Shown: one piece after another, positions 33,309 through 43,361 of the stretch
How the letters are laid out: each line of letters begins with the position of its first letter
Numbering within the stretch: position 1 is the first letter of the stretch
Source: Desulfurobacterium sp. TC5-1
GTDB lineage: Bacteria > Aquificota > Aquificia > Desulfurobacteriales > Desulfurobacteriaceae
Assembly (NCBI RefSeq): GCF_000421485.1
Contig: NZ_ATXC01000002.1
Coordinates: 146,519 to 210,518 of the forward strand
Reading direction: 5' to 3'
Length of the DNA: 64,000 nt
Translations under genes and position numbers: made by a program
Notes under the pieces: generated by a model
What the model saw: only the letters and a program-made list of their open reading frames with translations
What the model was told of the DNA's origin: nothing
Databases searched by the model: none

Positions 33309-34406
33309 TTACATAATCACTATTTTAGCATGAAGCTTGCCAGCTGCTTTTATAGCCTGAATTATCGCTATTAAATCCCTCGGGGATATACCAAGCTCGT
33401 TGAGAGCCTTAACAAGATCTCTAAGGTCGGCAGACTGAACACTAAATATACGACCCTTCTCCTCTTTAACCTCGGTAGTTACATTCTCGGTAGCAACCGT
33501 CTTGCCGTTTGAAAGAGGGGATGGCTGCGAAACCTGCGGCGTTTTCGTTACTGAAACATAAATATTACCGTGGGCAACATAAACAGGAGGGTCTATCCTA
33601 ACGTTACCGCTCATTATAACCGTTCCTGTCCTTTCATATATCACAACTACAGGTTCAGGCTCGGTATTTATGGAAAGGTTAAGAATCTTTGAAATGAAAT
33701 CAACCTTGTTAACGCCTTCCGGAAACCTCACTTTAACCGTTGAAGAATCAACGGCAACAGCCGTTCCTCTACCAAAGGCACTGTTAATGGCATCGGCTAT
33801 CGTAGCAGCTTCAGAAAAGGAAGGATGCTTCAGCGTGAGAGTTACAGAATGTTCATCGGTAAGTTCAAAGGGAAGTCCCCTCTCAACTATACCACCATCT
33901 GGAATGATACCGGTTGTTGGAAAGTTCTTCTGAACCTTTCCTCCTTTGTTTGATTCTGAATAACCACCGCCGGTGGAAACAGAACCCTGAGCAAAGGCAT
34001 AAACCTTTCCATCGGGACCAAGGAGCGGCGTTCTTATAAGAATTCCGTTGGAAATATCCTTTGCATCACCTATTGAAGCAACATTAACATCAAATGTCAT
34101 TCCCGGTTTCGCAAAAGGTGGAAGTTTTGCCGTAACTATCACAGCTGCAGCGTTTTTGGTCTTAACTACCTTTGGATCAACATAAATCCCCATTTTTCTC
34201 AGCATATTTGAAATACTCTGAAGCGTAAAAACGCTGGAAGAGCCGTCACCGGTACCGTCAAGCCCGACAACAATACCGTAACCCGTCAAAAAGTTCGGCC
34301 GCACGCCTTCAATATTTACCTCAGAACCTATCTTCGTAGTGACCGCTCCGGCATTAACTGAAAAGATAAACAAAACAGCGAAGAGAAAAAACACCCTTTT
34401 AATCAT
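33309..34406 (-). CDS. flgI: Flagellar P-ring protein FlgI
   Basis: FlgI builds the bushing around the flagellar rod in the peptidoglycan layer. The protein begins with a signal peptide (MIKRVFFLFAVLFIFSVNAGA), then GVRPNFLTGYGIVVGLDGTGD, the family hallmark. It ends in ELGISPRDLIAIIQAIKAAG. ATG 34406 is chosen over 34430 because an AGGGAG lies just before it and the upstream codons overlap flgH without hydrophobic character. The 365-residue length is normal. Confidence 0.94.
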   Translation of the reverse strand: MIKRVFFLFAVLFIFSVNAGAVTTKIGSEVNIEGVRPNFLTGYGIVVGLDGTGDGSSSVFTLQSISNMLRKMGIYVDPKVVKTKNAAAVIVTAKLPPFAKPGMTFDVNVASIGDAKDISNGILIRTPLLGPDGKVYAFAQGSVSTGGGYSESNKGGKVQKNFPTTGIIPDGGIVERGLPFELTDEHSVTLTLKHPSFSEAATIADAINSAFGRGTAVAVDSSTVKVRFPEGVNKVDFISKILNLSINTEPEPVVVIYERTGTVIMSGNVRIDPPVYVAHGNIYVSVTKTPQVSQPSPLSNGKTVATENVTTEVKEEKGRIFSVQSADLRDLVKALNELGISPRDLIAIIQAIKAAGKLHAKIVIM

Positions 34407-34417
34407 AAATCTGCTCC

Positions 34418-35104
34418 CTAAAATGGCCATATCTTCATCAAGAATCTTGCAAGCCAGCCGGGCCTCTGACTCTCTGCCCAGAAACCTTTACCGTTATATT
34501 CAACGTACATGTCAGAAATTCTGGAAGATAGTATCGAGTTGTCCTGTTCTATGTCGGTTGGACTGATTATCCCCGATATTTTTAAAACCTGAGTATCGTC
34601 GTTTATCTTTATAACCTTTTCGCCTTCTATGTAGAGATTCCCATTAGGATAAACTTTAACAACCCGTGCAGTTATCGTTGCCACAAGCTTGGCATCTCTT
34701 TTTGTAGCTCCTTGACCGGAAAAATCCATCGAAGGCGAAGTAGAAAAACCAAGAATCGGATTGGTTGAATTACCGGGAATGCTCTTACCTAAAACGGTTG
34801 GACCATTAACGTTGAGACTCATAGAAGACTTCTTTCCCGTTGAGCTGGTTGAACTTCCCTCACCAGAAAGCGACTCCACAACCTTTATCGTTATAATATC
34901 TCCAACCTGATGAGCTTTGGGATCAGAAAAGAGATTGTCATAGCCAGTGTAAAGAGAACCTTTTGAAAGCGGTTTTGCCTCTTCTACTGGTGGCGGCGGC
35001 GGTCTGTAGGCCACCTCCTTTTTCACCGGCGGATTACTTGCGCACCCTGAAAGAAAGAAAATCAGGGCACAAATTCCACAACACCACTTCCTATAACTCT
35101 GCAT
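34418..35104 (-). CDS. flgH: Flagellar L-ring lipoprotein FlgH
   Basis: This 228-residue outer-membrane lipoprotein has a signal with lipobox FLSGC and the FlgH motifs DPKAHQVGDIITIKV and GNLYIEGEKVIKIN. It forms the L ring. The gene begins 43 bases inside flgA in a different frame, an unusually long same-strand overlap, and ends 11 bases before flgI. Together with flgI and flgA it confirms a double-membrane cell envelope. Confidence 0.94.
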   Translation of the reverse strand: MQSYRKWCCGICALIFFLSGCASNPPVKKEVAYRPPPPPVEEAKPLSKGSLYTGYDNLFSDPKAHQVGDIITIKVVESLSGEGSSTSSTGKKSSMSLNVNGPTVLGKSIPGNSTNPILGFSTSPSMDFSGQGATKRDAKLVATITARVVKVYPNGNLYIEGEKVIKINDDTQVLKISGIISPTDIEQDNSILSSRISDMYVEYNGKGFWAESQRPGWLARFLMKIWPF

Positions 35105-35727
35105 AGCAATTTCTTCCCGGTAGATATGTTTTTAACCTCTATTATATCCCCTAAAGCACCATTTTGAAGTGCCTGTCCCACCATCTCTATTCTTATGTTG
35201 TTAGAAACATAGACAACCTTAACCGGCGCATTTTTGAAAACCTTAAAATCTGGAATCACATCTGAAGGCTTAATTATAGCGCCGGCTCTTATAAGTCTTT
35301 TTGCCCTTTTACCGATAACATCTTCAGCAGAGTTGAAACCAAGAGAAGCCCTGCCTTCTAAAACCTTTTTAACTTTAAGGTCACTCTTTTTTATAAGCGT
35401 TTTAGGAAGAATATCATGTGCAGCAACAACTACAGGTTTAAGATTTGCAACCCTCACGTTTACAGGAATAATCTCTTCCTTTGCGCCATCTTTTACAAAA
35501 AGTCTGAAACGCAGATAATATTTATCTTCTGAAGTAAGCGTAACCCTGACAGAATCAGAATCTATATCTTTATCAGGTGCACTTACAAAAATTACCGCTT
35601 TACCCGGAAAATGAACATCAATGTAGTGTTTTATAAAATCTTTAACGGTTTCACCACTTGCCGGCAAAACCGTTAAAAGAAGAAACGAAAAAGCAAGGAG
35701 TAAAAAGCGCAAAACACACCCTCTCAA
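35062..35727 (-). CDS. flgA: P-ring assembly chaperone FlgA
   Basis: The 221-residue protein has a signal peptide (LLLAFSFLLLTVLPASG) and a C-terminal SAF-type domain, visible in VVVAAHDILPKTLIKKSDL and VIGKRAKRLIRAGAIIKPSDV. The tail AQNGALGDIIEVKN-like segment is typical (here QALQNGALGDIIEVKN). FlgA helps FlgI form the P ring in the periplasm. It starts three bases after flgG and overlaps flgH by 43 bases. Confidence 0.92.
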   Translation of the reverse strand: MRGCVLRFLLLAFSFLLLTVLPASGETVKDFIKHYIDVHFPGKAVIFVSAPDKDIDSDSVRVTLTSEDKYYLRFRLFVKDGAKEEIIPVNVRVANLKPVVVAAHDILPKTLIKKSDLKVKKVLEGRASLGFNSAEDVIGKRAKRLIRAGAIIKPSDVIPDFKVFKNAPVKVVYVSNNIRIEMVGQALQNGALGDIIEVKNISTGKKLLCRVIGSGVVEFVP

Positions 35728-35730
35728 AAC

Positions 35731-36531
35731 TTATGATTTAAGAGAACTGACAACCCGAAGCATATCGTCAGCCGTTGTTATGCCTTTTGAGTTAATTTCA
35801 TAGGCACGCTGGGCCACTATCAGGTTAACCATCTCTTCAACGATATTGACGTTGGAAGCCTCAAGGAATCCCTGAAGTAGTTTTCCGTAACCATCGGTGT
35901 TTGGATCACCTTCAATAGGTTCACCTGAAGCATCTGTTTGAGCGTAAAGATTGCCACCGAGTGACTTTAAACCTGAGGGATTTATGAACTTATAAAGCTT
36001 TATTTTTCCAACCTCTTCTGTTGTCTCCTGCCCGCCGCTGTTTCTAACAATGTAAACGTTTCCATTTGGACTTATGGACACATTTACTATCGTTTCAGGG
36101 GAAGAAATCTGTATATTTGGGCTCAAACGGTAACCTTCAGGCGTAACAAGATAACCTTCACTGTCAACCTGAAAATCACCCGCTCTCGTATAAGCCTCTC
36201 CGCCGCCGGGAAGCTCTATTTTGAAAAATCCATCACCCTGAATGGCAAGGTCAAACTTTTTATCTGTCTTTATCAAACTTCCCTGTGTGAATATCTTGCT
36301 GACGTCAGAAAGCTTAACGCCAAGTCCTATCTGAATGCCGGAAGGCACCATGTTTTCATCTGAACTCATAACTCCGGGATCTTTAATCGTCTGATACATC
36401 AAGTCTTCAAAGTTTGCTCTCGAACGTTTAAATCCAATAGTGTTAACGTTGGCTATGTTGTTTGAAACAACGTCAAGGTTTGTCTGCTGTGCTTCCATTC
36501 CGGAAGCGGATGTCCAGAGAGCCCTTATCAT
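35731..36531 (-). CDS. flgG: Flagellar distal rod protein FlgG
   Basis: The 266-residue axial protein has the shared N-terminal motif ASGMEAQQTNLDVVSNNIAN, the IQGDGFFKI segment, and the C-terminal EEMVNLIVAQRAYEINSKGI with TADDMLRVVSSL, which matches FlgG. It forms the distal rod. A closely related paralogue (flgF) lies 16 bases upstream, and the two clearly arose by duplication of rod protein genes. Confidence 0.94.
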   Translation of the reverse strand: MIRALWTSASGMEAQQTNLDVVSNNIANVNTIGFKRSRANFEDLMYQTIKDPGVMSSDENMVPSGIQIGLGVKLSDVSKIFTQGSLIKTDKKFDLAIQGDGFFKIELPGGGEAYTRAGDFQVDSEGYLVTPEGYRLSPNIQISSPETIVNVSISPNGNVYIVRNSGGQETTEEVGKIKLYKFINPSGLKSLGGNLYAQTDASGEPIEGDPNTDGYGKLLQGFLEASNVNIVEEMVNLIVAQRAYEINSKGITTADDMLRVVSSLKS

Positions 36532-36546
36532 CGTCTTCCCCCTTTA

Positions 36547-37263
36547 TTAAACCTTTCCTATTTCAACACTCTTTATGTTAATTCTGTCAAGGCTTCGTAT
36601 CAAATTTCCATAAATGTCGAAACGTCTCTGTGCTTCTATCAGATTAACCATCTCCTCAACCGGATTGACGTTAGAATTCTCAAGATAACCGGCCAAAACT
36701 TTATACTCTGCCTTCTTACGGTTTCCTGAACCCCGATAGTAACCTTCCCCAACGGGCGTCACAGAATCGTAATCCTCTATACCTAAAACAGCAACCTGAA
36801 CACCACCCTGTAATACTCTGCCATCTTCTGTAACATTAAAAGGCATTGTCCCGTCTAAAAGAATAGGCTTCCCCGCACCATCAAGAACTTTATTCCCATT
36901 TGCATCAACTAAAAAGCCGTTTTTATCAAGGTGGAAGTGTCCGTTTCTGGTAAGAAGAACGCCCGCTTTTGTTAAAACGGTAAAAAAGCCTTTACCGGAA
37001 ATGGCAAAATCAAAGGGCGAATCGGTCTTTTGAAGTGAACCCTGGGAAAGTACAGGAACCGTTTCTTTAAACCTCGGGAAGGTCAACAGTTTGGCGGCTT
37101 CTCCTTTATTAACAGGAACATTCTGGTACATCTCTTCTTCAAAAATTTTTTTAAAACCCGGCGTGTCAACGTTGGCTATGTTGTTTGAAACAACATCCAA
37201 CTGTTCCATAGCACGCCTGCCGCCACTTGCAAGCATATATATAGATTGAAGGTCAACTGCCAT
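36547..37263 (-). CDS. flgF: Flagellar rod protein, FlgF-type
   Basis: The 238-residue protein starts with YMLASGGRRAMEQLDVVSNN rather than the FlgG pattern, has AISGKGFFTVLTK in the middle and NPVEEMVNLIEAQRRFDIYG at the end. It is shorter than FlgG and lies next to it, as FlgF does in other genomes. FlgF is a proximal rod component. An alternative naming as a second FlgG cannot be excluded by eye, since both belong to one family. Confidence 0.88.
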   Translation of the reverse strand: MAVDLQSIYMLASGGRRAMEQLDVVSNNIANVDTPGFKKIFEEEMYQNVPVNKGEAAKLLTFPRFKETVPVLSQGSLQKTDSPFDFAISGKGFFTVLTKAGVLLTRNGHFHLDKNGFLVDANGNKVLDGAGKPILLDGTMPFNVTEDGRVLQGGVQVAVLGIEDYDSVTPVGEGYYRGSGNRKKAEYKVLAGYLENSNVNPVEEMVNLIEAQRRFDIYGNLIRSLDRINIKSVEIGKV

Positions 37264-37270
37264 AGTTTCC

Positions 37271-37669
37271 TCACTTTTTATAGGCAGAAAATATCTTTTC
37301 TATCTTTTCTTTCAGCGTTTCTGCGGTAAATGGCTTAACAACATAGTTATTAACACCGGCTTTTATGGCTGCAAGAACGTTTTCTTTTTTCGCTTCAGCA
37401 GTTACCATCAAAACGGGCAGATGTTTTAACTTTGGGTCCTTTCTTATCTCCTGAACAAGCTCAAGTCCGGTCATGTTGGGCATGTTCCAGTCTGTAAGAA
37501 CAAAATCGTAATCCCCCTGCCTTAATTTTTGAAGGGCAACCTTTCCGTCTTCAGCTTCGTCTATGTTTTTAAAACCAAGCTGCATCAGAAGGGATTTTTC
37601 TATCCTCCTCATTGTAGCCATATCGTCAACTACCAGAATCTTTATATTCGGATCAGGAAGAGGCATCAT
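37271..37669 (-). CDS. cheY: Chemotaxis response regulator CheY
   Basis: A single receiver domain of 132 residues: acidic pair in [12 protein letters not shown], phosphorylation aspartate in [11 protein letters not shown], switch threonine in MVTAEAK, and lysine in VKPFTAETL. Phosphorylated CheY binds the motor switch and changes rotation. It overlaps the cheV gene by 17 bases and is followed eight bases later by flgF, tying chemotaxis genes and rod genes in one transcript. Confidence 0.94.
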   Translation of the reverse strand: MMPLPDPNIKILVVDDMATMRRIEKSLLMQLGFKNIDEAEDGKVALQKLRQGDYDFVLTDWNMPNMTGLELVQEIRKDPKLKHLPVLMVTAEAKKENVLAAIKAGVNNYVVKPFTAETLKEKIEKIFSAYKK

Positions 37670-38633
37670 TCCTCCTTAAAGCGTATTTATGGACAAGCTT
37701 TATCAGGTCAGGTGCATCAAACTTTACAAGGTGCGCATCTGCTCCAACAAACTTACTCTTGCTAACGTTAGCCTGGTCACTGAGCGATGTATTTATTATA
37801 ACAGGTATCTTTGCAAGCTCAGGATTGCCTTTAACTTTCTTGGTGAAAGTTAAACCATCCATTCCGGGCATCTCTATGTCAGAAATTATAAGCTGAACAA
37901 AATCGGAAAGGTCTTTCCCCTCTTCTTTGGCATTTTTAAGCCAGTCGTGAAGTAACTCAAGAGCTTCTATACCGTTTGTCGCCTCATATACGGTGTGACC
38001 ATCTTCGGTCAGAATTTTTCTCATTATTCTGCGAGCAACGGAACTATCATCAACAATGAGAATCTTAAAGTGTTCATCTTCCTTAATTCCGAGTTTTTTC
38101 TTATTAATACTGCTGACGCTCATAACCCTTATCATACCAAGCTCATCAAGAATACCTTCAAAGTCAAGCAGTAGAAGAAGCTGACCGTTCTCTATCTCTA
38201 TAACTCCAACAATCTTGCCGCCGAGCTTGTTGTTCATACTCTCAGGCGGTTTTTTAATCTCGTTCCACTTTAAACGGCGGATTCTCTTTGCCTCGTGAAT
38301 TGTTATACCGACAATCTCTCTCAAAAATTCCATTACAATAGTGTATTTCTCATCCATTGCCGGTTTAATCTTCATCCATCTTGCAAGAGAAAGGAGAGGG
38401 ACATTCTTATCCCTTATTCTGGCTATTCCCACAACTTCAGGAGGTGACTTCGGCGTCTTCGCCACATTCTCAGGGGTAAAGATAACTTCTTTTACCTTGG
38501 CAACATTAACGCCTAAAGCCCACTCATATATGGAACCGTCCTCAAGCTCCTCATACATTCTAAAGTCAACTATCTCAAGCTCATTGGCTCCGGTTTCAAG
38601 TATTTTCGGAAGCAGCTCCTGTTTCTTAGGCAT
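37653..38633 (-). CDS. cheV: CheV, CheW-like coupling domain fused to a receiver
   Basis: The first half is a CheW domain ([43 protein letters not shown]), and the second half a receiver domain ([39 protein letters not shown]). CheV couples receptors to CheA and acts as an adaptation or phosphate sink unit. It is 326 residues long, normal for the family, and sits directly after the receptor gene. Confidence 0.93.
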   Translation of the reverse strand: MPKKQELLPKILETGANELEIVDFRMYEELEDGSIYEWALGVNVAKVKEVIFTPENVAKTPKSPPEVVGIARIRDKNVPLLSLARWMKIKPAMDEKYTIVMEFLREIVGITIHEAKRIRRLKWNEIKKPPESMNNKLGGKIVGVIEIENGQLLLLLDFEGILDELGMIRVMSVSSINKKKLGIKEDEHFKILIVDDSSVARRIMRKILTEDGHTVYEATNGIEALELLHDWLKNAKEEGKDLSDFVQLIISDIEMPGMDGLTFTKKVKGNPELAKIPVIINTSLSDQANVSKSKFVGADAHLVKFDAPDLIKLVHKYALRRNDASS

Positions 38634-38636
38634 TTA

Positions 38637-40526
38637 TCAACGGCCTCCATCTTTTATGTTCAGATAGGTTTTTATACAAACAACTACCTTTGATGTAATC
38701 TCGTTGCTCACCTTGATAAGCTCTTCCATCTTTTCAAGTGTTTCTCCAAAGTCCCTATTCTGAAGAGCTACGGCTATCTCTTTAGCCTCTACAAGAAGAT
38801 CCTCTATAAGTTCTTCTATCTCAGAAATTAAAGAAGCAAGCTCTGGATGTTTTGAAACAACCGTTCTAAAGACGTGGGTTGAAGAGGTTATCGTATTCAT
38901 CAGTGAATTAACGGAAGCGATAAATGTTGTATCGGGCTGAATATTGAGAACGTAAACTTTCCTGATGTTCTCCTCAATGCTTTCAATAATATCAAGAACA
39001 TCGGTAACAATCTTGATGAGGTCTTTTGCATCTCCAAGATCAACCATACCAAATGTAGCAAGAACTTTTTTAATCTCGGCTTTCGTTCTGTCAGAATTCT
39101 TAATAACATTATCTGTAATCGTGGAAAGGTTACTGATAATCTCTGAAGAATCCTGAATCTTCTCAACAATTGTCTCGATGTGTTTCTCTTCCTCTTCAAC
39201 GGCAGTAAACAGCCTGTTGATAACTGCAAGTGTGTCTTCCGCTGAATCCTTAATATTGTTGTAAACCTCCTTGTTCTGACTGAATATATCCATCCCGTCG
39301 TTGACAGCTTTCGTTGCTTCTTCCGTAATCTTAGTTGTTTTTGCCATCTTCTCACGCATGTTCTTAACAACCTCTTTAATCTCAACGGCAGACTTATTCG
39401 TTCTTTCTGCCAGCTTTCTTACCTCATCAGCAACTACGGCAAAGCCTCTACCTGCTTCTCCTGCCCTTGCGGCTTCAATGGCAGCATTGAGAGCAAGCAG
39501 GTTAGTCTGCTCAGTTATGGAAGTTATCACTTCCACAACCTGGTCAATCTGCTCTGTCTGATGCCTTAAGTCCTGAACAACCTCTTCAAGGTTGCTGGTT
39601 ATTGAGTGAATGTACTTCATCTGCTCAATAGAAGAGGTGGTTTTCTTCTCCGCTTCGTTAAGATATTCAAGTATTTTGTTGTAGTTTACTTTAAGCTGCT
39701 CAGAAACCTTCACAAGGTCATTTATCTGTTCCTTTATCTTTCTTGCCGCTTCAGACTCTTCTTTTGATGTCTCTATAACCTTTTGAATGCTGTTGAGAAC
39801 AACAGAAACGGAAACGGCCGTGTCAATAGCCTGGAAGAGACTCTCTTTCGCTGCTTTAAGGTTTGAAACTATCATCTGTTGCGTTGTTTTCAGGTTTTCA
39901 ACTATCTCTCTTTCTGCAGTTGCATCCTTCCAGGTTGCAAGATAACCCCTGACGCTTCCGTCTTTATTGAGAATAACATGCCTGTATGATGCCATAACGT
40001 AAGGGCCTACAGGGATGTCGGCGTTTTTAATGTGTTCACCGGGTCTTGTCGCTTTAAGAAGAGTCTTTATCCTTTCCGGATCTTTATGCATCACGTGAAT
40101 AGACGTCCCTATTAAATTATCGGGATTAACGCCAAACTCTTTAAGGAAAACGTCTTTCCACTTTGAGGCTATCTCGAGAGCTCTCCTGTTTGCCAGCACA
40201 ATTTCGTTACCCGCCCGACCTGGCTTAAAGTCCGGACTGGCAAGGAAAAATGCTTCTTCCATGAAAGAGTCAACTATCTGTTTATACATGTAGAGATCGT
40301 TATCTATCTTCTCTTTTTCTTCCTTAACCTTTTCAAGCTCTTCCTGTAATGCCCTCTTCTCTTCTTCCGCAGTCCTTTTTACCTGTTCTACTGTTTCAAA
40401 AAGGTTCTTCTTCTCCTTTTCACAAGCCTTCAGCTGCTCTTCAAGTTTTTCTATCTCTTTCTCAAGATTGGCTATCGTTTTTTTGAGAAAAACTGTGGAT
40501 TCCCCGTTCCCTCTGTTGCCAAACAT
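38637..40526 (-). CDS. Soluble PAS-containing methyl-accepting chemotaxis protein
   Basis: The 629-residue receptor has no membrane segment. Its N-terminal 90 residues are a charged coiled coil, followed by a PAS-like domain (about 95-210, with [17 protein letters not shown] and [18 protein letters not shown]). The signalling domain holds the receptor hairpin tip [21 protein letters not shown] helical C-terminal extension of about 150 residues follows. It therefore senses something inside the cell, perhaps energy or redox state; no heme or flavin ligand is evident. It is coded between cheW and cheV. Confidence 0.9.
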   Translation of the reverse strand: MFGNRGNGESTVFLKKTIANLEKEIEKLEEQLKACEKEKKNLFETVEQVKRTAEEEKRALQEELEKVKEEKEKIDNDLYMYKQIVDSFMEEAFFLASPDFKPGRAGNEIVLANRRALEIASKWKDVFLKEFGVNPDNLIGTSIHVMHKDPERIKTLLKATRPGEHIKNADIPVGPYVMASYRHVILNKDGSVRGYLATWKDATAEREIVENLKTTQQMIVSNLKAAKESLFQAIDTAVSVSVVLNSIQKVIETSKEESEAARKIKEQINDLVKVSEQLKVNYNKILEYLNEAEKKTTSSIEQMKYIHSITSNLEEVVQDLRHQTEQIDQVVEVITSITEQTNLLALNAAIEAARAGEAGRGFAVVADEVRKLAERTNKSAVEIKEVVKNMREKMAKTTKITEEATKAVNDGMDIFSQNKEVYNNIKDSAEDTLAVINRLFTAVEEEEKHIETIVEKIQDSSEIISNLSTITDNVIKNSDRTKAEIKKVLATFGMVDLGDAKDLIKIVTDVLDIIESIEENIRKVYVLNIQPDTTFIASVNSLMNTITSSTHVFRTVVSKHPELASLISEIEELIEDLLVEAKEIAVALQNRDFGETLEKMEELIKVSNEITSKVVVCIKTYLNIKDGGR

Positions 40527-41030
40527 CTATTTTTCCTCCTTTGAAAAAATGGTTTTCGTATCAAGGATTATCAAAAGCTGACTGTCTAACTGAACCACAC
40601 CTTTTATGTGTTTAATCTCAATCCCTATTGTTCCCGTCGGCTCCGGCAGGATATCATCCTCAGTAAACCTCAGAGAACCGACTATTTCATCTACCGTAAT
40701 TCCAACCTCTCCGTAGTCGGTATCAAGGATAATGATGTTATTCTTTTCAAACAGCTCCGGTGTAATTTCTTCCCTTATCCCCAACTTCTTTTTTACAGTA
40801 GCTACGGGAACAATCTTTCCTCTCAGGTTCATTACTCCCAAAACAAACTCGGGCGACTTTGGAACAGGCGTTATATCTTTATCGGTCGTTATTTCAACAA
40901 TCTCTTCTATAGGAATACCGACAAGTTCATCGTTCAACTTAAAACCTATTACCTGTATCTCTCTTGAAACCGTCGCACCAACTATCTCTTCTATCTCCAG
41001 CTCTTTCTTCCTACCATCTTCTACCTGCAT
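40527..41030 (-). CDS. cheW: Chemotaxis coupling protein CheW
   Basis: A single CheW domain of 167 residues: IQVIGFKLNDELVGIPI, GVMNLRGKIVPVATV, and GIEIKHIKGVVQLDSQLLII. It bridges receptors and CheA. The first about 15 residues are a short acidic extension. It lies immediately before the receptor gene with no gap, and its start shares a base with the cheA stop region. Confidence 0.93.
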   Translation of the reverse strand: MQVEDGRKKELEIEEIVGATVSREIQVIGFKLNDELVGIPIEEIVEITTDKDITPVPKSPEFVLGVMNLRGKIVPVATVKKKLGIREEITPELFEKNNIIILDTDYGEVGITVDEIVGSLRFTEDDILPEPTGTIGIEIKHIKGVVQLDSQLLIILDTKTIFSKEEK

Positions 41031-43012
41031 TAGATTACCCCTATCAGGTCTTTTTTAATGTCGTTCAAAAGGGAATTAATGTCTAAAATCAGAATTACTC
41101 TTCCATCGCCGGCAATTGTTGCACCGGCAATTCCGGGAATATCTTCAAGAAGAGCCCCCATTGATTTAATAACTATCTCTTCTTCTCCGTAAAGTTTATC
41201 AACAGAAACGGCAATATACTTTTCACCAACTTTAACAACAACGATGAAATTTTTATCTCCTGATTCCTCAATGCCTAAAAGTTCATTCAAGCTAAACAAA
41301 GGTAAAACTTCATCTCTTAATACAAGACTCTTAAACCTTCCAACATTTTTAACTTTTTCTTTATCGTACTTCACAATCTCTATTATGGCATGGAGTGGGA
41401 TAGAGAATATTTGATTATTAACGCCTATGATAAGGGTTCTTATAATGGCAACAGTCAGCGGTAGTTTGAGAAGAATTGTAGTCCCTTTCCCCTCTTCACT
41501 CTCTATCTCTATAGTTCCTCTAAGGGAATAAATGACAGAGGCAACAACATCCATGCCAACACCACGACCCGAAAGTTCCGTGACCTGGTCATTGGTTGAG
41601 AACCCTGGCATTAAGATAATGCTGTAGGCATCTTTCTCCGTCATCTGTTTTGCCTGATCCGGCGTTATCAACCCCTTTTCTATCGCTTTTTCCTTCACCT
41701 TTTCAACATCTATACCGCGACCGTCATCAGAAATGCCAATAATGATGTGATCACCCTCGTGATAGGCAAAAAGCTTTATCGTCCCCGTTTCCGGCTTGCC
41801 CATCATTACTCTTTCTTCGGGCATCTCTATACCGTGATCAAGAGAGTTTCTAACAAGATGGATAAGTGGATCTTCCAGCTTATCTATTATGGATTTATCA
41901 AGCTCTGTATCCTCACCTTCTATTATTAGATTAACCTTTTTGCCGAGCTTTTTAGAAAGGTCTCTTACTATGCGGGGAAACTTGGAAAATATCTTCTTTA
42001 TGGGCTGCATTCTCAGTTTCATAACCGCAGCCTGAAGGTCACTAACCGTCCTGTCCATACTTATAACGGTTTCGTTGAGAGCTTCTATCGTCTCACTTCT
42101 AAGCTCTCTCTCAAGCTGAGAAATAAGCCTCATTATTCTGTTTCTATCAAGGACTATCTCTCCAACGAGATTCATAAGATTTTCTATTCTCTCAACATCT
42201 ATTCTGATAACATCACTTGTTTTCTTCTTTTCCTTAGGAGGCTTGGCAGGCACGGGAGGCTTTACAGGTTCTGGCCTTTTCTCAGGTTCTTTTTTCTGCA
42301 AAGGAGGTGGAGGAGGCTCTTTCTTTTCTTCCTGTTTCTCTTCCTTCAAAAGGTCTTTTATCTCCTTTCCTTCATCAATCAACTTTTCAATAACCGGAAT
42401 TATCTCCATAGGCCGCTCTTCCGGTGGCATCAAAATTATCTCTTCCAAAAGTCCGGCTAAATCCTTATCCGGATACCTCTCTATCAACTTTTTAAGAGCT
42501 TCCGGAACATCCTCCTTAAACTTTAATCCCTTAACACCGTTTTCACCACCTTCTGTTGAAGAACTTTCTGAGCTTTCTGAACCACTCTCTTCCTGCGGAC
42601 TGCCGCTATCGCCTTTAAGTATGGAGTCCAGTTTTTTCAATATATCGTCTATATCTTCTGGATCAGGAATTTCGCCACTGTCCCTCACCATATCAAGAGC
42701 CTCTTTTAACTTATCAAGGCCCTCAAAAAGAATGTCCAATTTTTCAGAATCTATCTTCAACTCACCACTTCTTACCTTGTTAAAAATGTCTTCCATACGG
42801 TGGGCGAGCTCAACGATAGTAGTAAGATTTAGAAATCCAGCACCACCTTTAAGGGTATGCATTCCCCTGAAAATACGGTTAATCAGCTCTTCATCATCGG
42901 GAGAATTTTCAAGATTTATAAGATCCTGATCAAGACTGTCTATTATCTCACCGGCTTCAACCAAAAATTCTTCAAAAATTTCCTGCATGTCCTGAGGAAT
43001 ATCAATCTTCAT
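41030..43012 (-). CDS. cheA: Chemotaxis histidine kinase CheA
   Basis: The 660-residue kinase has the standard order: Hpt domain with phosphorylated H52 in GMHTLKGGAGF, an acidic and proline-rich linker (about 135-265), dimerisation helices (RIENLMNLVGEIVLDRNRI), the ATPase domain with N box HLVRNSLDHGIE, G1 ISDDGRGID and G2 GRGVGMDVV, and a C-terminal CheW-like domain. It phosphorylates CheY and CheV. The linker holds an unusual EEKQEEKKEPPPPPLQKKE-type low-complexity stretch, where CheY-binding P2 would be; a compact P2 fold is not obvious. Confidence 0.95.
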   Translation of the reverse strand: MKIDIPQDMQEIFEEFLVEAGEIIDSLDQDLINLENSPDDEELINRIFRGMHTLKGGAGFLNLTTIVELAHRMEDIFNKVRSGELKIDSEKLDILFEGLDKLKEALDMVRDSGEIPDPEDIDDILKKLDSILKGDSGSPQEESGSESSESSSTEGGENGVKGLKFKEDVPEALKKLIERYPDKDLAGLLEEIILMPPEERPMEIIPVIEKLIDEGKEIKDLLKEEKQEEKKEPPPPPLQKKEPEKRPEPVKPPVPAKPPKEKKKTSDVIRIDVERIENLMNLVGEIVLDRNRIMRLISQLERELRSETIEALNETVISMDRTVSDLQAAVMKLRMQPIKKIFSKFPRIVRDLSKKLGKKVNLIIEGEDTELDKSIIDKLEDPLIHLVRNSLDHGIEMPEERVMMGKPETGTIKLFAYHEGDHIIIGISDDGRGIDVEKVKEKAIEKGLITPDQAKQMTEKDAYSIILMPGFSTNDQVTELSGRGVGMDVVASVIYSLRGTIEIESEEGKGTTILLKLPLTVAIIRTLIIGVNNQIFSIPLHAIIEIVKYDKEKVKNVGRFKSLVLRDEVLPLFSLNELLGIEESGDKNFIVVVKVGEKYIAVSVDKLYGEEEIVIKSMGALLEDIPGIAGATIAGDGRVILILDINSLLNDIKKDLIGVI

Positions 43013-43034
43013 GTACCCAACCCCGCTCCATTAA

Positions 43035-43361
43035 TTAAAAAAACTTATCAATGTCGTCCTGAGCAACCCTTTTACTCTCTTCTAAATTCCAATCAAGATC
43101 CTCAACAGTTACATTTTCGTCACCGGCAAGAACTTTTTTAACCTTTTCAAGTCTCTGAGAAATGATATCCTGATAGCCGGTAACTGTCGTCATTTCTTGA
43201 AGAAGGTTTCGTACCCTCTCGCATTTTTCATCGTTCCCGCTGGAAATCTCCGGAAGAAGCTCGAGGATTCTCTTTACGCCCGAGAGAATCTCGGAAACCA
43301 TCTTATCCCCTTCTTCCCTTGCCTTTTCAATTTGCTTTATCAGTAGTTCTTTTTCTTTCAT
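43035..43361 (-). CDS. cheZ: Short CheZ-like phosphatase
   Basis: The 108-residue protein matches the catalytic core of CheZ: VTGYQDIISQRLEKVKKVL, where D and Q four apart correspond to the catalytic D143/Q147 pair in E. coli numbering, and a C-terminal AQDDIDKFF tail like the CheY-binding peptide. It removes phosphate from CheY. It is about half the length of enterobacterial CheZ, resembling the reduced forms in other deep lineages. It is the first gene of the chemotaxis-flagellar cluster, so the transcript likely starts just upstream. Confidence 0.8.
   Translation of the reverse strand: MKEKELLIKQIEKAREEGDKMVSEILSGVKRILELLPEISSGNDEKCERVRNLLQEMTTVTGYQDIISQRLEKVKKVLAGDENVTVEDLDWNLEESKRVAQDDIDKFF

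Noticed and set aside
42243..42929. 228-residue open frame opposite cheA
   Set aside because: It is the exact antisense of the acidic, low-complexity part of cheA, is Ser/Gly/Phe-rich, and lacks any known motif. It exists because of codon composition in cheA.
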